Origin: Burkholderia glumae LMG 2196 = ATCC 33617
GTDB lineage: Bacteria; Pseudomonadota; Gammaproteobacteria; Burkholderiales; Burkholderiaceae
Direction of reading: 5' to 3'
Length of the DNA stretch: 64,000 bases
Assembly (NCBI RefSeq): GCF_000960995.1
Contig: NZ_CP009435.1
Location: 1,426,001 to 1,490,000 of the forward strand
Positions 8,543 through 17,443 of the stretch are shown one piece after another; within the stretch, counting starts at the first letter, position 1; each line of letters begins with the position of its first letter. The notes under the pieces are model-generated. The model was not told the DNA's origin. It made no database searches and worked only from the letters and a program-made list of their open reading frames with translations. Made by a program: the position numbers and the translations under genes.

Positions 8543-11500
8543 TGCGCCCCCTGTGCGTTCGATGCGTTGGCAGCCGCGCCCGTGGCGGCCGCGGCCGGGC
8601 TCACGCCGGACGTGGCGGCCGGCGCCTGTGCCGTCGCGTTGATGGCGCCGCTCGCGCTGGTGTTGGCCACCGACGAGGGCAGGTGCATGCCGCGCAGGCT
8701 CTGCTGCTGCGGGGCGTCGCCGCCGCTGCCGCCGCCCGACGGCTGCGAGGTGCTGATGATGCGCATCGTCACCGACACGCTCACGCCGCCCTGCGTCCAC
8801 GTCAGGTCGAAGGTGCCGTCCGGGCGGCGCGTGCGCTGCGCCGAGTTGATCAGCTTCTCCAGCCCGTAGCGGCCCGGCTCGTTGACGAGCTGCAGCGTGC
8901 GGCCGTCGAAGGTGGTCGCCGACAGCGTGGCGCCCGGCGAGCCCGACGGATTCGGCCAGACGAAGTTGGTCCACTGCGGCGGCGTGTTGCGGTAGCGCAG
9001 CTGCTGGCCGTCGATCGCGATGGTGTACTCGGTCGTGCCGCTGCTCGGCTGCGGCAGGATCTGGAACACCGTCTGCGGCTCGGACGAGGCCGAGCTGGTG
9101 GCGGCGCCGCCCGCCAGCGGCGCGACCCAGCTCGCGAAGCCGTTGGTGAACTCCGGCGTCAGCGCCAGGCCCATGTCGCCCCAGGTGCGCGCGGTCAGCG
9201 TGTCGCCGCGGCGCACCGCGAGCGGGCCGAGCGTGGTGCCGACGAACTTCGCGATCGAGCCGTCCGGGCCGAACACCTGGGCGATCTCGGAGGCGGCGGC
9301 CTCGACCTTGGCGCCCGGCGAGAACGGATACTTGTTGGCCAGCGACGACTGGAACGGCTGGTAGACCTGCGCGTTCCAGACCTTGTTGACTTCCACCGAG
9401 GCCGGCTGGATCACCACCGCGAACGCCTGCATCAGCGGACGCACCAGCAGCGGCCGCAGCGAGCGGCGCTGCGAGTCGGTCAGGCCGGTCAGCATCTGCT
9501 CGTCCACGTACTTCAGCGAATCGGCCAGCTCGGAGCCGTTGCCGTCGAGCGTCTGCTGCATCAGCTGGCGCGCGCCGGGGCCGGGGTCGCCCTGGTTCTT
9601 GATCACGTTGAAGCGCGTGCGCACCTTCGAGAGCGACTCCATGTAGCCCTTCAGCATCGACTGGCCGCCGTCGTGGGTCTGCACGATCCGGGCGAGCCCG
9701 ATGAACTCCTGGCCGATCGGCCCCATCGGCACCTCCACCGGATTGCCGTTGATGTCGATGTTGGCCGCGAGCTGGCCGCCGCGCTGGCGCGAGAACCACT
9801 GCTTGACCCAGCCCACCACGCCCGTCTGCGCCTTCTTCAGCGTCACGCTGGCCAGCGAGGGGTTGTCCCACGAGGTCTGCTCGTAGGCGGTCTCGAGGAT
9901 CTTGCGGATCGGCGAATCCTGCGGGTCGCCGAGCCGGTTCATCGCATCGACGGCCTGCCCGAAGCTGCCGAAGTTCTGCACCGCGATGCCCTGCATGAAC
10001 TTCTGCCAGTGCTGCGCGTACTCGGTCTTGTACATGCCCACCAGCACCTTCTGGATCTGCTCGGGGCTGCCTTCCAGCGTCAGGTCGTCCTGCGAGGCGG
10101 TGTTGAGCACCCAGTCCTTGGCCTGCAGCTCCTTGGTGGCCGCGTCGCGGATCGCCGGCTGCACGTAGTCGAACCAGGCGTCGCGCGTGAAGGTGCCGGG
10201 GATCGCGTAGCTGCCCGCCACCAGCGAGGCGTTCTCGTCGCCGACGATGCGCGCGACGGTCATCGGCGCGTAGCGCGTCGAGGCGCGCGCCTTGATTTCC
10301 TCGTAGACGCGCTGGCGGGCCGGCATGCCGCGCACCACGCGGCGCAGGTTCTCGCGGGTCTGGTCGATGAGCGCGAGGTTCGCGTCGATCATCGGCCAGT
10401 CGTTGTCCTGCACGCGCGAGAGATAGAACGTGATCATCCGCTCGGCGCTGCGGATCATCTCGTCACGAGGCATGTTGCCGCGGTTGGTTTCCAGCCAGCC
10501 GCGCCAGAAGCGCGCGATCTGGTCGGTCAGGTGGGCCTGCTCGACGTGCCGCTTGTCGGACAGCATCAGGTAGGTCTTCAGTGCGTTGTAGGCGTCCTCG
10601 ACATTGGTGGGCGAGGCGTCGTTGTAGAGCCCGCCCTGCGCGCGGCTGGCCAGCGCGGTCTTGTCCGAGACCGGCACCGCGCCCGATTCGGGCGCGCGCG
10701 TCATCGGCGCGAGCTGGTCCGGATGCGCGTTCACGTCCTTCAGGAACGCGGCGAGGTTGTCGGCCACCGGCGCGAGCATGATCTGGCGCACGCCGTTGTA
10801 GTACTCGGTCAGCAGGTGCTCCTCGAGCCGGTCGCCCTGGTAGAGCCCGAGCGAGACCGCGATCGGCTTGTCGTGGCGGAACTGCTCGAGCTGCTCGATG
10901 CGGTCCTCGAGGATGTCCATCGCCTGCAGGCGCGACTGCAGGTCGTTGCGGTTCTGCTCGAGCTTGGCGATGTTGTCGAGGTCGGCCTGCACGTTGGCCA
11001 CCAGCTGCTGGTTGCCGATCGTCGACCAGGTCCAGCCGCCCAGCGCGAGCGCGAGCGCGGCGACGAACGCGAAGAAGGTCGCGTAGCGCATCCGCGTCTT
11101 GGCGGGGCTCGCGAACTGGCGCACCGTCTTGCGGTCCTCGAAGATCACCTTCGAGAACAGGTCGCGCAGGAAGAAGCCGTTCTTCGAGAACGCGCTGGGC
11201 GGCTTGGGCAGCGCGGTGCCGTCGAGCGCGAAGCGCGCCGCGATGCGCTGCGCGGCGGCGCTGTTGGTCTCGCCTTCCTGCAGCGCGCTGGTGAAGTAGA
11301 AGCCGCGGAAGATCGGCTTGTACTGGAACGGGTTGTTCTCGAACAGCGTGGCGAGGAACGCGCGCAGGGTGGGCTTGATCGAGGCGAATTCGAGCGGGAA
11401 GCTCAGCTGGCCCGGCGAGAGGATGTTGCCGCGGCTGATCGCGAGCTGCGCGACGCTGATCTCCTTGAGGCCGTCGTAGAGCTCCTCGAAGCGCTCGTCG

Positions 11501-12414
11501 AAGAGCGCCACCACGTCGCGCTTCTCGTCGGGCTCGTAGGGCAGCGTGGCGCCCCACACGCGGTCGTACTCGGCGCGGTCGCTGTTGCTGAAGAACTCGG
11601 TGAAGCCGGTGATCAGGTCGGCCTTGGTGAACATCACGTAGACCGGCGCGAACACCTCGAGCTTCTCGGTCAGCTCCTGCACGCGCTGGCGCAGGTTCTT
11701 GGCGAGGTTGATGGCGAATTCGGGGCGGTTGCCGGTCAGCTCGGCGATGCTGGCCGTGACGATGATGCCGTTGATCGGCGCCTTCGGGCGGTGCTTCTTG
11801 AGCAGGCCGAGGAAGCCGAGCCATTCGCTGCGGTCCTCCTCGTGCACCGAATAGCGGCCCGCGGTGTCGAGCAGGATGCCCTCGGTGGTGAAGAACCAGT
11901 CGCAGTTGCGGGTGCCGCCGATGCCGTGGATCACGGCGCTGTTCTTGTCGGCGAACGGGAACTGCAGGCCCGAGTTGATCACCGCGCTGCTCTTGCCCGC
12001 CGCCGGGTTGCCGATCACGATGTACCACGGCAGCTCGTAGAGCGCCGAGCCGCCCGAGACCTGGCCGATCTTCGAGCTCTTGATGGTCTTGACCGTATCG
12101 ACGAGGCGCGTGCGCAGCGTGTCCAGCTCGGCCTGCTTGGCCGGCTCGACCGGCGCGGCGGCGGCGGCCGGGCTCTCGACCGAGGCCTGTTCCTCGAGCA
12201 TGTCGCCGAGCTTGCGGTTCGCGCGCTTCACCCGCAGCCGCCGCACCAGCTTCACGAGCAGCCACAGCACGACGAGCGCGGCGAGGATCGCGATCGGCCA
12301 GACGAAGCTGATCTGCAGGGCGTCCGCCACGATGAACAGGATCGCGGCGAGCGCGATGAACCCGAGGATCGAGAGCGTGCGCGGGTGAGTCAACACGTTG
12401 AGGATGCGTTGCAT
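8539..12414 (-). CDS. tssM: Type VI secretion membrane complex protein TssM (IcmF)
   Basis: TssM is the large inner-membrane protein that, with TssL and TssJ, forms the envelope-spanning channel of the T6SS. The protein has 1291 residues, a normal length. Two membrane segments lie near residues 15-32 and 38-57. A cytoplasmic GTPase-like domain with Walker A GNPAAGKS lies at about 135-142. A third membrane segment follows near 450 (ATFFAFVAALALALGGW). The remainder is the periplasmic arm with IcmF-related and C-terminal beta domains. It leads the tssM-tagF-ompA operon. The 265 bases upstream contain the short palindrome TGACGTCA but no promoter I would defend. Confidence 0.95.
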   Translation of the reverse strand: MQRILNVLTHPRTLSILGFIALAAILFIVADALQISFVWPIAILAALVVLWLLVKLVRRLRVKRANRKLGDMLEEQASVESPAAAAAPVEPAKQAELDTLRTRLVDTVKTIKSSKIGQVSGGSALYELPWYIVIGNPAAGKSSAVINSGLQFPFADKNSAVIHGIGGTRNCDWFFTTEGILLDTAGRYSVHEEDRSEWLGFLGLLKKHRPKAPINGIIVTASIAELTGNRPEFAINLAKNLRQRVQELTEKLEVFAPVYVMFTKADLITGFTEFFSNSDRAEYDRVWGATLPYEPDEKRDVVALFDERFEELYDGLKEISVAQLAISRGNILSPGQLSFPLEFASIKPTLRAFLATLFENNPFQYKPIFRGFYFTSALQEGETNSAAAQRIAARFALDGTALPKPPSAFSKNGFFLRDLFSKVIFEDRKTVRQFASPAKTRMRYATFFAFVAALALALGGWTWSTIGNQQLVANVQADLDNIAKLEQNRNDLQSRLQAMDILEDRIEQLEQFRHDKPIAVSLGLYQGDRLEEHLLTEYYNGVRQIMLAPVADNLAAFLKDVNAHPDQLAPMTRAPESGAVPVSDKTALASRAQGGLYNDASPTNVEDAYNALKTYLMLSDKRHVEQAHLTDQIARFWRGWLETNRGNMPRDEMIRSAERMITFYLSRVQDNDWPMIDANLALIDQTRENLRRVVRGMPARQRVYEEIKARASTRYAPMTVARIVGDENASLVAGSYAIPGTFTRDAWFDYVQPAIRDAATKELQAKDWVLNTASQDDLTLEGSPEQIQKVLVGMYKTEYAQHWQKFMQGIAVQNFGSFGQAVDAMNRLGDPQDSPIRKILETAYEQTSWDNPSLASVTLKKAQTGVVGWVKQWFSRQRGGQLAANIDINGNPVEVPMGPIGQEFIGLARIVQTHDGGQSMLKGYMESLSKVRTRFNVIKNQGDPGPGARQLMQQTLDGNGSELADSLKYVDEQMLTGLTDSQRRSLRPLLVRPLMQAFAVVIQPASVEVNKVWNAQVYQPFQSSLANKYPFSPGAKVEAAASEIAQVFGPDGSIAKFVGTTLGPLAVRRGDTLTARTWGDMGLALTPEFTNGFASWVAPLAGGAATSSASSEPQTVFQILPQPSSGTTEYTIAIDGQQLRYRNTPPQWTNFVWPNPSGSPGATLSATTFDGRTLQLVNEPGRYGLEKLINSAQRTRRPDGTFDLTWTQGGVSVSVTMRIISTSQPSGGGSGGDAPQQQSLRGMHLPSSVANTSASGAINATAQAPAATSGVSPAAAATGAAANASNAQGAQ

Positions 12415-12679
12415 AGGACGGTCAGGTTCCGGTGCGAATCAAGGAGGCGAAGCGATGGCGCGGGCGCGCCGACAGCATGACGGCGGCTGATGACGTCACG
12501 CTGCGTATCCGGTGGAATCGTGCGGGGGCGGCGCATGCTCGGCGCGGGCCGGTCGCGGCGAGCACGCGCGGGCGGCCGCCGCGCATCCGGCGCGGCGCCC
12601 CCGGGCGCGTGGCTGGCCGGCTTGGCCGCCGGCGCTGTCGTTCATCTTCCCCATACCGCCCTCAGGTTTTGCGACGCCG

Positions 12680-13531
12680 TCACTGTGGCGGCGGATGTCC
12701 CAGCTTGAAGCCGGGTTTATGGAATTCGACGTGTCCGAGGTCCATCATCTTCCATCGGCCACCCCAGGTCAGGCCCACCTGCTCGGCGACCTGACCGTAC
12801 AGCTGATAACCGCGCATGGCCCACGGGTCCTTCTCGGAGATCACCAGCTTGCCGTCGCGCAGGAACGCGTTGTCGGCCGCGAGACCGAACTGGTGATAGC
12901 TCTGGTACGCGGCCGCGTTCGTCACGTTCGTGCCCATCTGGGCAAGCCGGTTCTGCCGTTCGGGACTGCGATAGCCTTCGAGCAGCGCCATTTCGTATCC
13001 GTACTGCTCGTGCATGATCTTGTAGACGAGCAGCAAGCGCGTGCGGAAATCCGGATCGAGCAAGTTCCAGTCGCGACTCGCATCCTTCAGCGCGGGCCGG
13101 ATCTGCTCGACTTCGCGGGTGGCGAAGACTTCGGGCGGCAGCGGCAACGGCGGGACGAGCTGTTCGCCTTGCAGCAGCGCGGCGATCTTTTCGTCGGGAA
13201 CGCGTATGGTGTCGTCGTATTGGAATAATTGCCGACCGCGTAACGCAATCGCGATCAACGGAGGCGTCGCAAGAATACCTGCCGCGCCCATAATCAGCAA
13301 GCGTCGCCGAATCAGTAAATTTTGCAGATCGCTTAAAGAGTTTCGCGAAATTTTTGCCGATTTGAGAATATGGCCGCGAGTGCGCTGCGCTCGGTCCGAA
13401 ACGCGCCGGCTTAATCTTCCGTGAAACTGCGCCACCGAGCCGAACAGGCTGGCCCGAACGCCCGGCAACAGGAACAAGGCGGCGGCCAGCACGGCGATGG
13501 CGAAATACGCGATCAGGACGACGGCAATCAC
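12680..13531 (-). CDS. M15-family peptidoglycan peptidase, TagX-like
   Basis: The protein has 283 residues. Hydrophobic segments lie at about 3-22 and 79-97, and the second is followed by a periplasmic M15 metallopeptidase domain. Zinc-site motifs are visible: HQFGLAAD (the HxxGxAxD pattern) and a C-terminal HVEFH. M15 enzymes cleave peptide cross-links in peptidoglycan. In Acinetobacter a T6SS-encoded M15 enzyme, TagX, is needed for T6SS function and is thought to open the wall for the apparatus. The same job is inferred here from the domain and from placement next to tssM. It is transcribed leftward, divergent from the next gene, with an AT-rich intergenic region between them. Confidence 0.85.
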   Translation of the reverse strand: MIAVVLIAYFAIAVLAAALFLLPGVRASLFGSVAQFHGRLSRRVSDRAQRTRGHILKSAKISRNSLSDLQNLLIRRRLLIMGAAGILATPPLIAIALRGRQLFQYDDTIRVPDEKIAALLQGEQLVPPLPLPPEVFATREVEQIRPALKDASRDWNLLDPDFRTRLLLVYKIMHEQYGYEMALLEGYRSPERQNRLAQMGTNVTNAAAYQSYHQFGLAADNAFLRDGKLVISEKDPWAMRGYQLYGQVAEQVGLTWGGRWKMMDLGHVEFHKPGFKLGHPPPQ

Positions 13532-13548
13532 TGAAATCCCCGAAATTT

Positions 13549-13585
13549 ACAATCGATTGTCTTTTAGAAGTCTTGCTCTTAGAAT
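13549..13585 (+). promoter_or_regulatory. Promoter and palindrome between tagX-like gene and 13655 gene
   Basis: TTGTCT (13557-13562), a 17-base spacer and TAGAAT (13580-13585) form a good sigma-70-like promoter reading toward the gene at 13655. A perfect 12-base palindrome, ACAATCGATTGT (13549-13560), overlaps the -35 element, a placement expected of a repressor or activator site. This is an AT-rich pocket in a very GC-rich region. Confidence 0.6.
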
Positions 13586-13654
13586 CAGGCCTGCTTCGAG
13601 TCGGCCGGGCGATATTATTGCTGCGAATTAAACCAGGATTCAACGAGACATTGA

Positions 13655-14614
13655 ATGAGTGCGCCGGAAGATTCAAATCGGAAAGCTCCACCCAGTCTGC
13701 TTTCTAACCCGGGCCAGAAGGGCGGGCAGAACGCATCGCGTATTCTCGCCAATCTCGAAGGGCGCGTGTCGCCGCAACAGAGCGCCGAGAGCGCCAAGCC
13801 GTCGCGTTCCCGCAAGGGGCCGCTCGCGGTGATCGCGCTTGCGGTCGTGGCCCTGGCCGGTTGGGGCGCATGGCGCATCCAGGCCCAGCAGGGCGCGGCG
13901 CCCGCCGTCACCGCGGCGGTCCCCGCCTCGGCCGCGTCCGCGCCGGCCGCCGTCGCAGCCGCGTCCGGCGCCGCTGCGGCGGCAAGCGGTACGCAGCTCG
14001 CGCAGGCCGCATCCACGCCGCAGACGGCGACCATCGTCAACGAGGAACCGGCCAGGGCCGATGCCGATGCGGACGCCTCGGGCGCGCGTGGCGCATCCGG
14101 CAGCCGGCTGTCTCAGGCGCTGGCCAACGGCGCGACCGATTCGAATGCCGCCGGCGGCGCGGCCCTCGCGGCCGCCGCGTCGAAGCACGAGGCCGCCGGC
14201 GAGAAACCGAAGACGAAGGCCGAGAAGCTGGCCGACGCGAAGCGCGAGAAGCAGGAAAAGCAGCAGGAGCGGCAGGAACTGGCCGCCAAGAAGCGTCACG
14301 ACCGCCAGCTGGAGGCCGCCGCGAAGCGCCACCCCGCCACCGCGAGCCAGCATCGCGACGACCCCGACGCCGATCTGCTCGCCGCGCTGGTGGCCCGCAC
14401 CAAGCCTGCCGATCCCGGCCCGCCGCCCTCGGCCAAGCCGAAGAAGGCCGTCGCGAAGGTCGCCGCGAACGAGGCCACGCTTGCCGCGCGCGTGAAGGAA
14501 TGCGGCACGCGCGGCTTTTTCGAGGACCAGCTGTGCCGCTGGCGCGTGTGCGACGGCCACTGGGGCAAGGACCCGGCCTGCCCGAACTCGGCGAACCAGA
14601 ACCGCCAGCCCTGA
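13655..14614 (+). CDS. Bitopic membrane protein with Cys-rich tail, T6SS locus, unknown function
   Basis: I do not recognise this 319-residue protein as a named family. Visible parts are a short cytoplasmic N-terminus, one membrane segment at about 56-74, a long Ala-rich stretch and a Lys/Glu/Gln-rich helical region at about 185-230 that could form a coiled coil. The last 40 residues contain four cysteines (CGTRGF, QLCRWRVC, DPACP) in a compact module. The topology predicts that most of the chain is periplasmic, so the cysteines could form disulfides. It is divergent from the TagX-like peptidase and at the edge of the T6SS locus, so an accessory role in that system is a reasonable guess, not shown. 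Low-complexity composition makes homology calls unreliable. Confidence 0.75.
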   Translation: MSAPEDSNRKAPPSLLSNPGQKGGQNASRILANLEGRVSPQQSAESAKPSRSRKGPLAVIALAVVALAGWGAWRIQAQQGAAPAVTAAVPASAASAPAAVAAASGAAAAASGTQLAQAASTPQTATIVNEEPARADADADASGARGASGSRLSQALANGATDSNAAGGAALAAAASKHEAAGEKPKTKAEKLADAKREKQEKQQERQELAAKKRHDRQLEAAAKRHPATASQHRDDPDADLLAALVARTKPADPGPPPSAKPKKAVAKVAANEATLAARVKECGTRGFFEDQLCRWRVCDGHWGKDPACPNSANQNRQP

Positions 14615-14999
14615 CCGTCCCGGCCCCGACGGCCGGCAACCGGCCGGCCGCGGTGCCGCGCGTGCCTGACGCGGCGCCCCGTTGCGTCGCGCGGGTGCGC
14701 CCTCGAGTGACCCGTTTTCCGCCCGGCCGGCGGCTGCCGCCTTCGCGCCGCCCCGCCGCCCCCGCCTCGCGCCCGGCCGTTCGCGCGCCTCGCGCCGGAT
14801 GGCTTGGCGCTCGCCCGCCTCCCTCGCTATGCTTGGCCGCCGGCCGCGATGACGGCCGCGGTGTCGTGCACGCGCGACGCGCCGATGACGAACGCGTGAC
14901 GCGCCATCACGGTGACACGCGGATCGGCGACATATCGGGGGGCGCCGCGCGCGGCATGGCAAGGCGGCAGGGGCAGGGCCAGGATTCGCAGGACAGCCG
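14615..14999. other. Intergenic region, no gene seen
   Basis: This 385-base GC-rich stretch lies between the T6SS-edge gene and the zntB-like gene. I see only short G/C inverted repeats (for example GGCCGG runs near 14630-14655) and no T-run terminator, tRNA or convincing small ORF. Frames that are open here are composition-driven and lack ribosome-binding sites. Confidence 0.5.
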
Positions 15000-16034
15000 A
15001 TGAAACCAGAGATGATCATTCCCACCTACGGCGCCGACACTTCCGGCATGATCTGCGCGTTCCGCTTCGCGCCGGACGCGGCCGGCGTGCCGGTCGACGC
15101 GGCCGGGACCGGCGCGCTGCTGCGGCCCGAGGCGGCCGGCGACAGCAATGCGCCGCGCGAATTCCACTGGTTGCACTTCAATCTCGCGCACGGCGCGAGC
15201 GAGCGCTGGATGCGCGCCAATCTCGGCCTGCCCGAGACGTTCTACGAATTCCTGCGCGAGGGCTCGCACTCGACGCGCATCGAGCAGCAGGACGGGGTGC
15301 TGCGCGCCGTCGTCAACGACGTGATGTTCAGCCTCGACATGGAGGCGGCCGAGGTCTCGACGCTGTGGGTCTACGTCGACCGGCGCATGATGGTGACCGC
15401 GCGCCTGAAGCCGCTGCGCTCGGTCGATACGCTGCGCGAGAGCGTGCGGCAGGGCGAGCGGTTCCGCTCGCCCACCGAGCTGCTGATCCACCTGCTGCGC
15501 GATCAGGCCGACGTGATGCAGCACATCGTGCGGCGCGCGAGCGTGGACGTCGATCGCATCGAGGACCGCTTCCTGTCGCAGCGGCCCACCGCGAACCGCG
15601 ACCAGCTCGGCTCGATGCGCCGGACCATGACGCGCCTGCAGCGCATGCTCGCGCCCGAGCCCGGCTCGATCTTCCGGCTGCTGGCCAAGCCGCCCGCGTG
15701 GCTGCTCGGCGCCGACGTGCAGGAGCTGCGCGAATCGACCGAGGAGTTCTCGCTGGTGCTGGCCGACCTGGCCGGCCTCGTCGAGCGGATCAAGCTGCTG
15801 CAGGAAGAGATCACCTCGCGCCTCGACGAACAGAACAACCGCACGCTGTTCACGCTGACGCTGGTGACCGTGATCGCGCTGCCGATCAACATCATCGCCG
15901 GCTTCTTCGGCATGAACGTGGGCGGCGTGCCGCTCGCCGAGAACAAGCATGGCTTCTGGCTGATGGTGCTGTTCGTCGCGCTGTTCACGGCGCTCGCCGC
16001 CTGGTGGGCGTTCCGGCGGCGAGGGGACCGCTAG
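15000..16034 (+). CDS. zntB: CorA-family zinc transporter, ZntB-like
   Basis: The protein has 344 residues and belongs to the 2-TM-GxN metal transporter family. A large cytoplasmic alpha/beta and helical domain is followed by two C-terminal membrane helices. The signature GMN sits at the end of the first helix in the context FFGMNVGGVPLAENKHG, which is the ZntB form rather than magnesium CorA. ZntB mediates Zn(II) transport, and the direction is disputed between studies (efflux versus proton-coupled uptake). The start is ATG 15000; an internal ATG at 15012 (MIIPTYGADTSG) is an alternative and would shorten it by four residues. No operon partner is evident. Confidence 0.85.
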   Translation: MKPEMIIPTYGADTSGMICAFRFAPDAAGVPVDAAGTGALLRPEAAGDSNAPREFHWLHFNLAHGASERWMRANLGLPETFYEFLREGSHSTRIEQQDGVLRAVVNDVMFSLDMEAAEVSTLWVYVDRRMMVTARLKPLRSVDTLRESVRQGERFRSPTELLIHLLRDQADVMQHIVRRASVDVDRIEDRFLSQRPTANRDQLGSMRRTMTRLQRMLAPEPGSIFRLLAKPPAWLLGADVQELRESTEEFSLVLADLAGLVERIKLLQEEITSRLDEQNNRTLFTLTLVTVIALPINIIAGFFGMNVGGVPLAENKHGFWLMVLFVALFTALAAWWAFRRRGDR

Positions 16035-16106
16035 CGCCAGGCGCGGCGGCACGGGTGCGGGCCGCCGGCAGCGCGGCCCCGCGCGTCAGGCCCGCGTGCC
16101 GCGCGA

Positions 16107-16259
16107 TCAGCGCAGCCAGCGGACCGCCGCCTCGCCGATCACCATGCCGAGCAGTCCCACCAGCGCGACGAGCGGCGGCGCCGGCGAGCGCACGTTCAGG
16201 ACGCCGTACAACAGGCCCACGCCGGCACCGACGCCGAGCGATACCGCATAGTCCGTCAT
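16107..16259 (-). CDS. Small XapX-domain membrane protein
   Basis: This 50-residue protein resembles the XapX domain family (DUF1427), small two-helix membrane proteins of unknown function. The helices lie at about 5-22 and 28-45, with the conserved NVRSPAPP turn between them. An ATG at 16259 with GGAG about 8 bases upstream on the minus strand (CTCC at 16268-16271) supports this start. It lies 41 bases downstream of the quinone reductase gene and probably shares its transcript. XapX genes are often found beside redox or stress genes, but no role is established. Confidence 0.8.
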   Translation of the reverse strand: MTDYAVSLGVGAGVGLLYGVLNVRSPAPPLVALVGLLGMVIGEAAVRWLR

Positions 16260-16300
16260 TGCCGTTCTCCTGGCGCTGCGCTTGTCTCGGGCCGCGCCGC

Positions 16301-17278
16301 TCACGGCCGGACCAGCACGCGTTCGCGGGTGCCGCCGAGCACCGCCCGATAGGCGTCGCGCGCGCGTGCGAGCGGGTAGACGTGGTCGGCCGCGATCGGG
16401 AACGGCCGCAGCGTGCCGGCCTCGAAGGCGGGCGCGAGTTCGTCGAGGATGCGCGCGCAGGCGGCCCCGTCGAGCGCGAGCGAATCGACGCCCACGTAGG
16501 TGTGCTGGCCGCGATAGAACGCGAAGATGTCGAACGGCACGCTGCGCTCGATCGTCGAGATGAAGATCTGGCGCGCGCCGGTGGCCATCGCCGCGTTCGC
16601 CGCCGCGAAGTAGGGGCTGCCCACGGTGTTGTAGACCAGGTCGGCGCCGCGCCCGCCGGTCAGCGCGCGCACCGCCTCGGCGACGTCGCCGGCCGACGCG
16701 TCGATCATCGACACCGCGCCGCTCGCATGGCCGCGATAGCTGCCCGCGGTGCGCTCGACGCCGATCACCTGCGCTGCGCGCGCGCTGGCGAGCTGGATCG
16801 CCGCCTGCCCGACCTTGCCGTTCGCGCCGAACACCAGCACCACCTCGCCCGCTTGCGGCATGCCGGCGCGCCGCAGCCCCTCGTGGGCCGTGATGAACGG
16901 CACGCCCACGCCGGCCGCTTCGTCGAGCGTCAGCGCGGCCGGCTTGCGGCGCACCTGCTCGATCGCGAGCAGCAGCTGTTGCGCGTGCGAGCCGTCGCGG
17001 CGGATGCCCAGCTCGCCGCCCGAGCCCCACACTTGCGCGCCGATCCAGTCGGGCGGCCCGAGCCGCACCACGCCGGCCCAGTCGCGGCCCGGCGTGCGCG
17101 GCCAGACGGCGTGCGGCATGTTGCCGAGCGCGGCCTTCACGTCGCTCGGATTGACGCCCGCGGCGTGGACGTCGATCAGCAGCTGGCCGTCGTGCGTGAC
17201 GGGCGACGGGCCATCCTGGAGCGGCGCGACGAGCGAGTCGAGGTCGCGGGCGGCGGCGGTGAGGACGATGCGTTGCAT
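16301..17278 (-). CDS. NADPH:quinone reductase-like MDR oxidoreductase
   Basis: This 325-residue medium-chain dehydrogenase/reductase contains a GroES-like N-terminal fold (AAGVNPSDVKAALG, then TPGRDWAGVV) and a Rossmann nucleotide-binding domain with VFGANGKVGQAAIQLA at about 150-165. The zinc-ligand cysteine cluster of alcohol dehydrogenases is absent, which places it with the zinc-independent quinone oxidoreductases (QOR/CRYZ type). It probably reduces quinones or reactive enones with NADPH; the substrate is unknown. It is divergent from a LysR gene, and two perfect inverted repeats lie between them, so regulation by that LysR protein is likely. Confidence 0.85.
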   Translation of the reverse strand: MQRIVLTAAARDLDSLVAPLQDGPSPVTHDGQLLIDVHAAGVNPSDVKAALGNMPHAVWPRTPGRDWAGVVRLGPPDWIGAQVWGSGGELGIRRDGSHAQQLLLAIEQVRRKPAALTLDEAAGVGVPFITAHEGLRRAGMPQAGEVVLVFGANGKVGQAAIQLASARAAQVIGVERTAGSYRGHASGAVSMIDASAGDVAEAVRALTGGRGADLVYNTVGSPYFAAANAAMATGARQIFISTIERSVPFDIFAFYRGQHTYVGVDSLALDGAACARILDELAPAFEAGTLRPFPIAADHVYPLARARDAYRAVLGGTRERVLVRP

Positions 17279-17339
17279 GGCGGGACTCCGGAGTCGATGG
17301 GCAATGGAGGCAGTCTAGGCAGCTGCGGTTGACGCGGAA

Positions 17340-17376
17340 ATGCGCAAAGGCGCATCATCGCTTTGCGTAATACGCA
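17340..17376. promoter_or_regulatory. Two inverted repeats between qor-like and lysR genes
   Basis: ATGCGC-AAAG-GCGCAT (17340-17355) and TGCGTA-A-TACGCA (17364-17376) are both perfect. The second is a 13-base T-N11-A palindrome, the classic LysR recognition form. Their 24-base start-to-start spacing resembles the paired recognition and activation sites of LysR regulators acting on a divergent target. Confidence 0.7.
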
Positions 17377-17443
17377 CAAGCGTGCCGAGCAGCCCATCGC
17401 CACCGTGCGCCGTTCCCTTCCGCTCGCGCTGCCCGCCCGCTCC

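Noticed and set aside
8542..12480. A 1312-codon open frame antisense to tssM
   Set aside because: Same GC-driven shadow effect; low-complexity composition and no ribosome-binding site.
17363..17443. A 27-codon N-terminal extension of the LysR gene from TTG 17363
   Set aside because: It begins inside the T-N11-A palindrome and is not helix-turn-helix sequence; ATG 17444 gives the standard family N-terminus.
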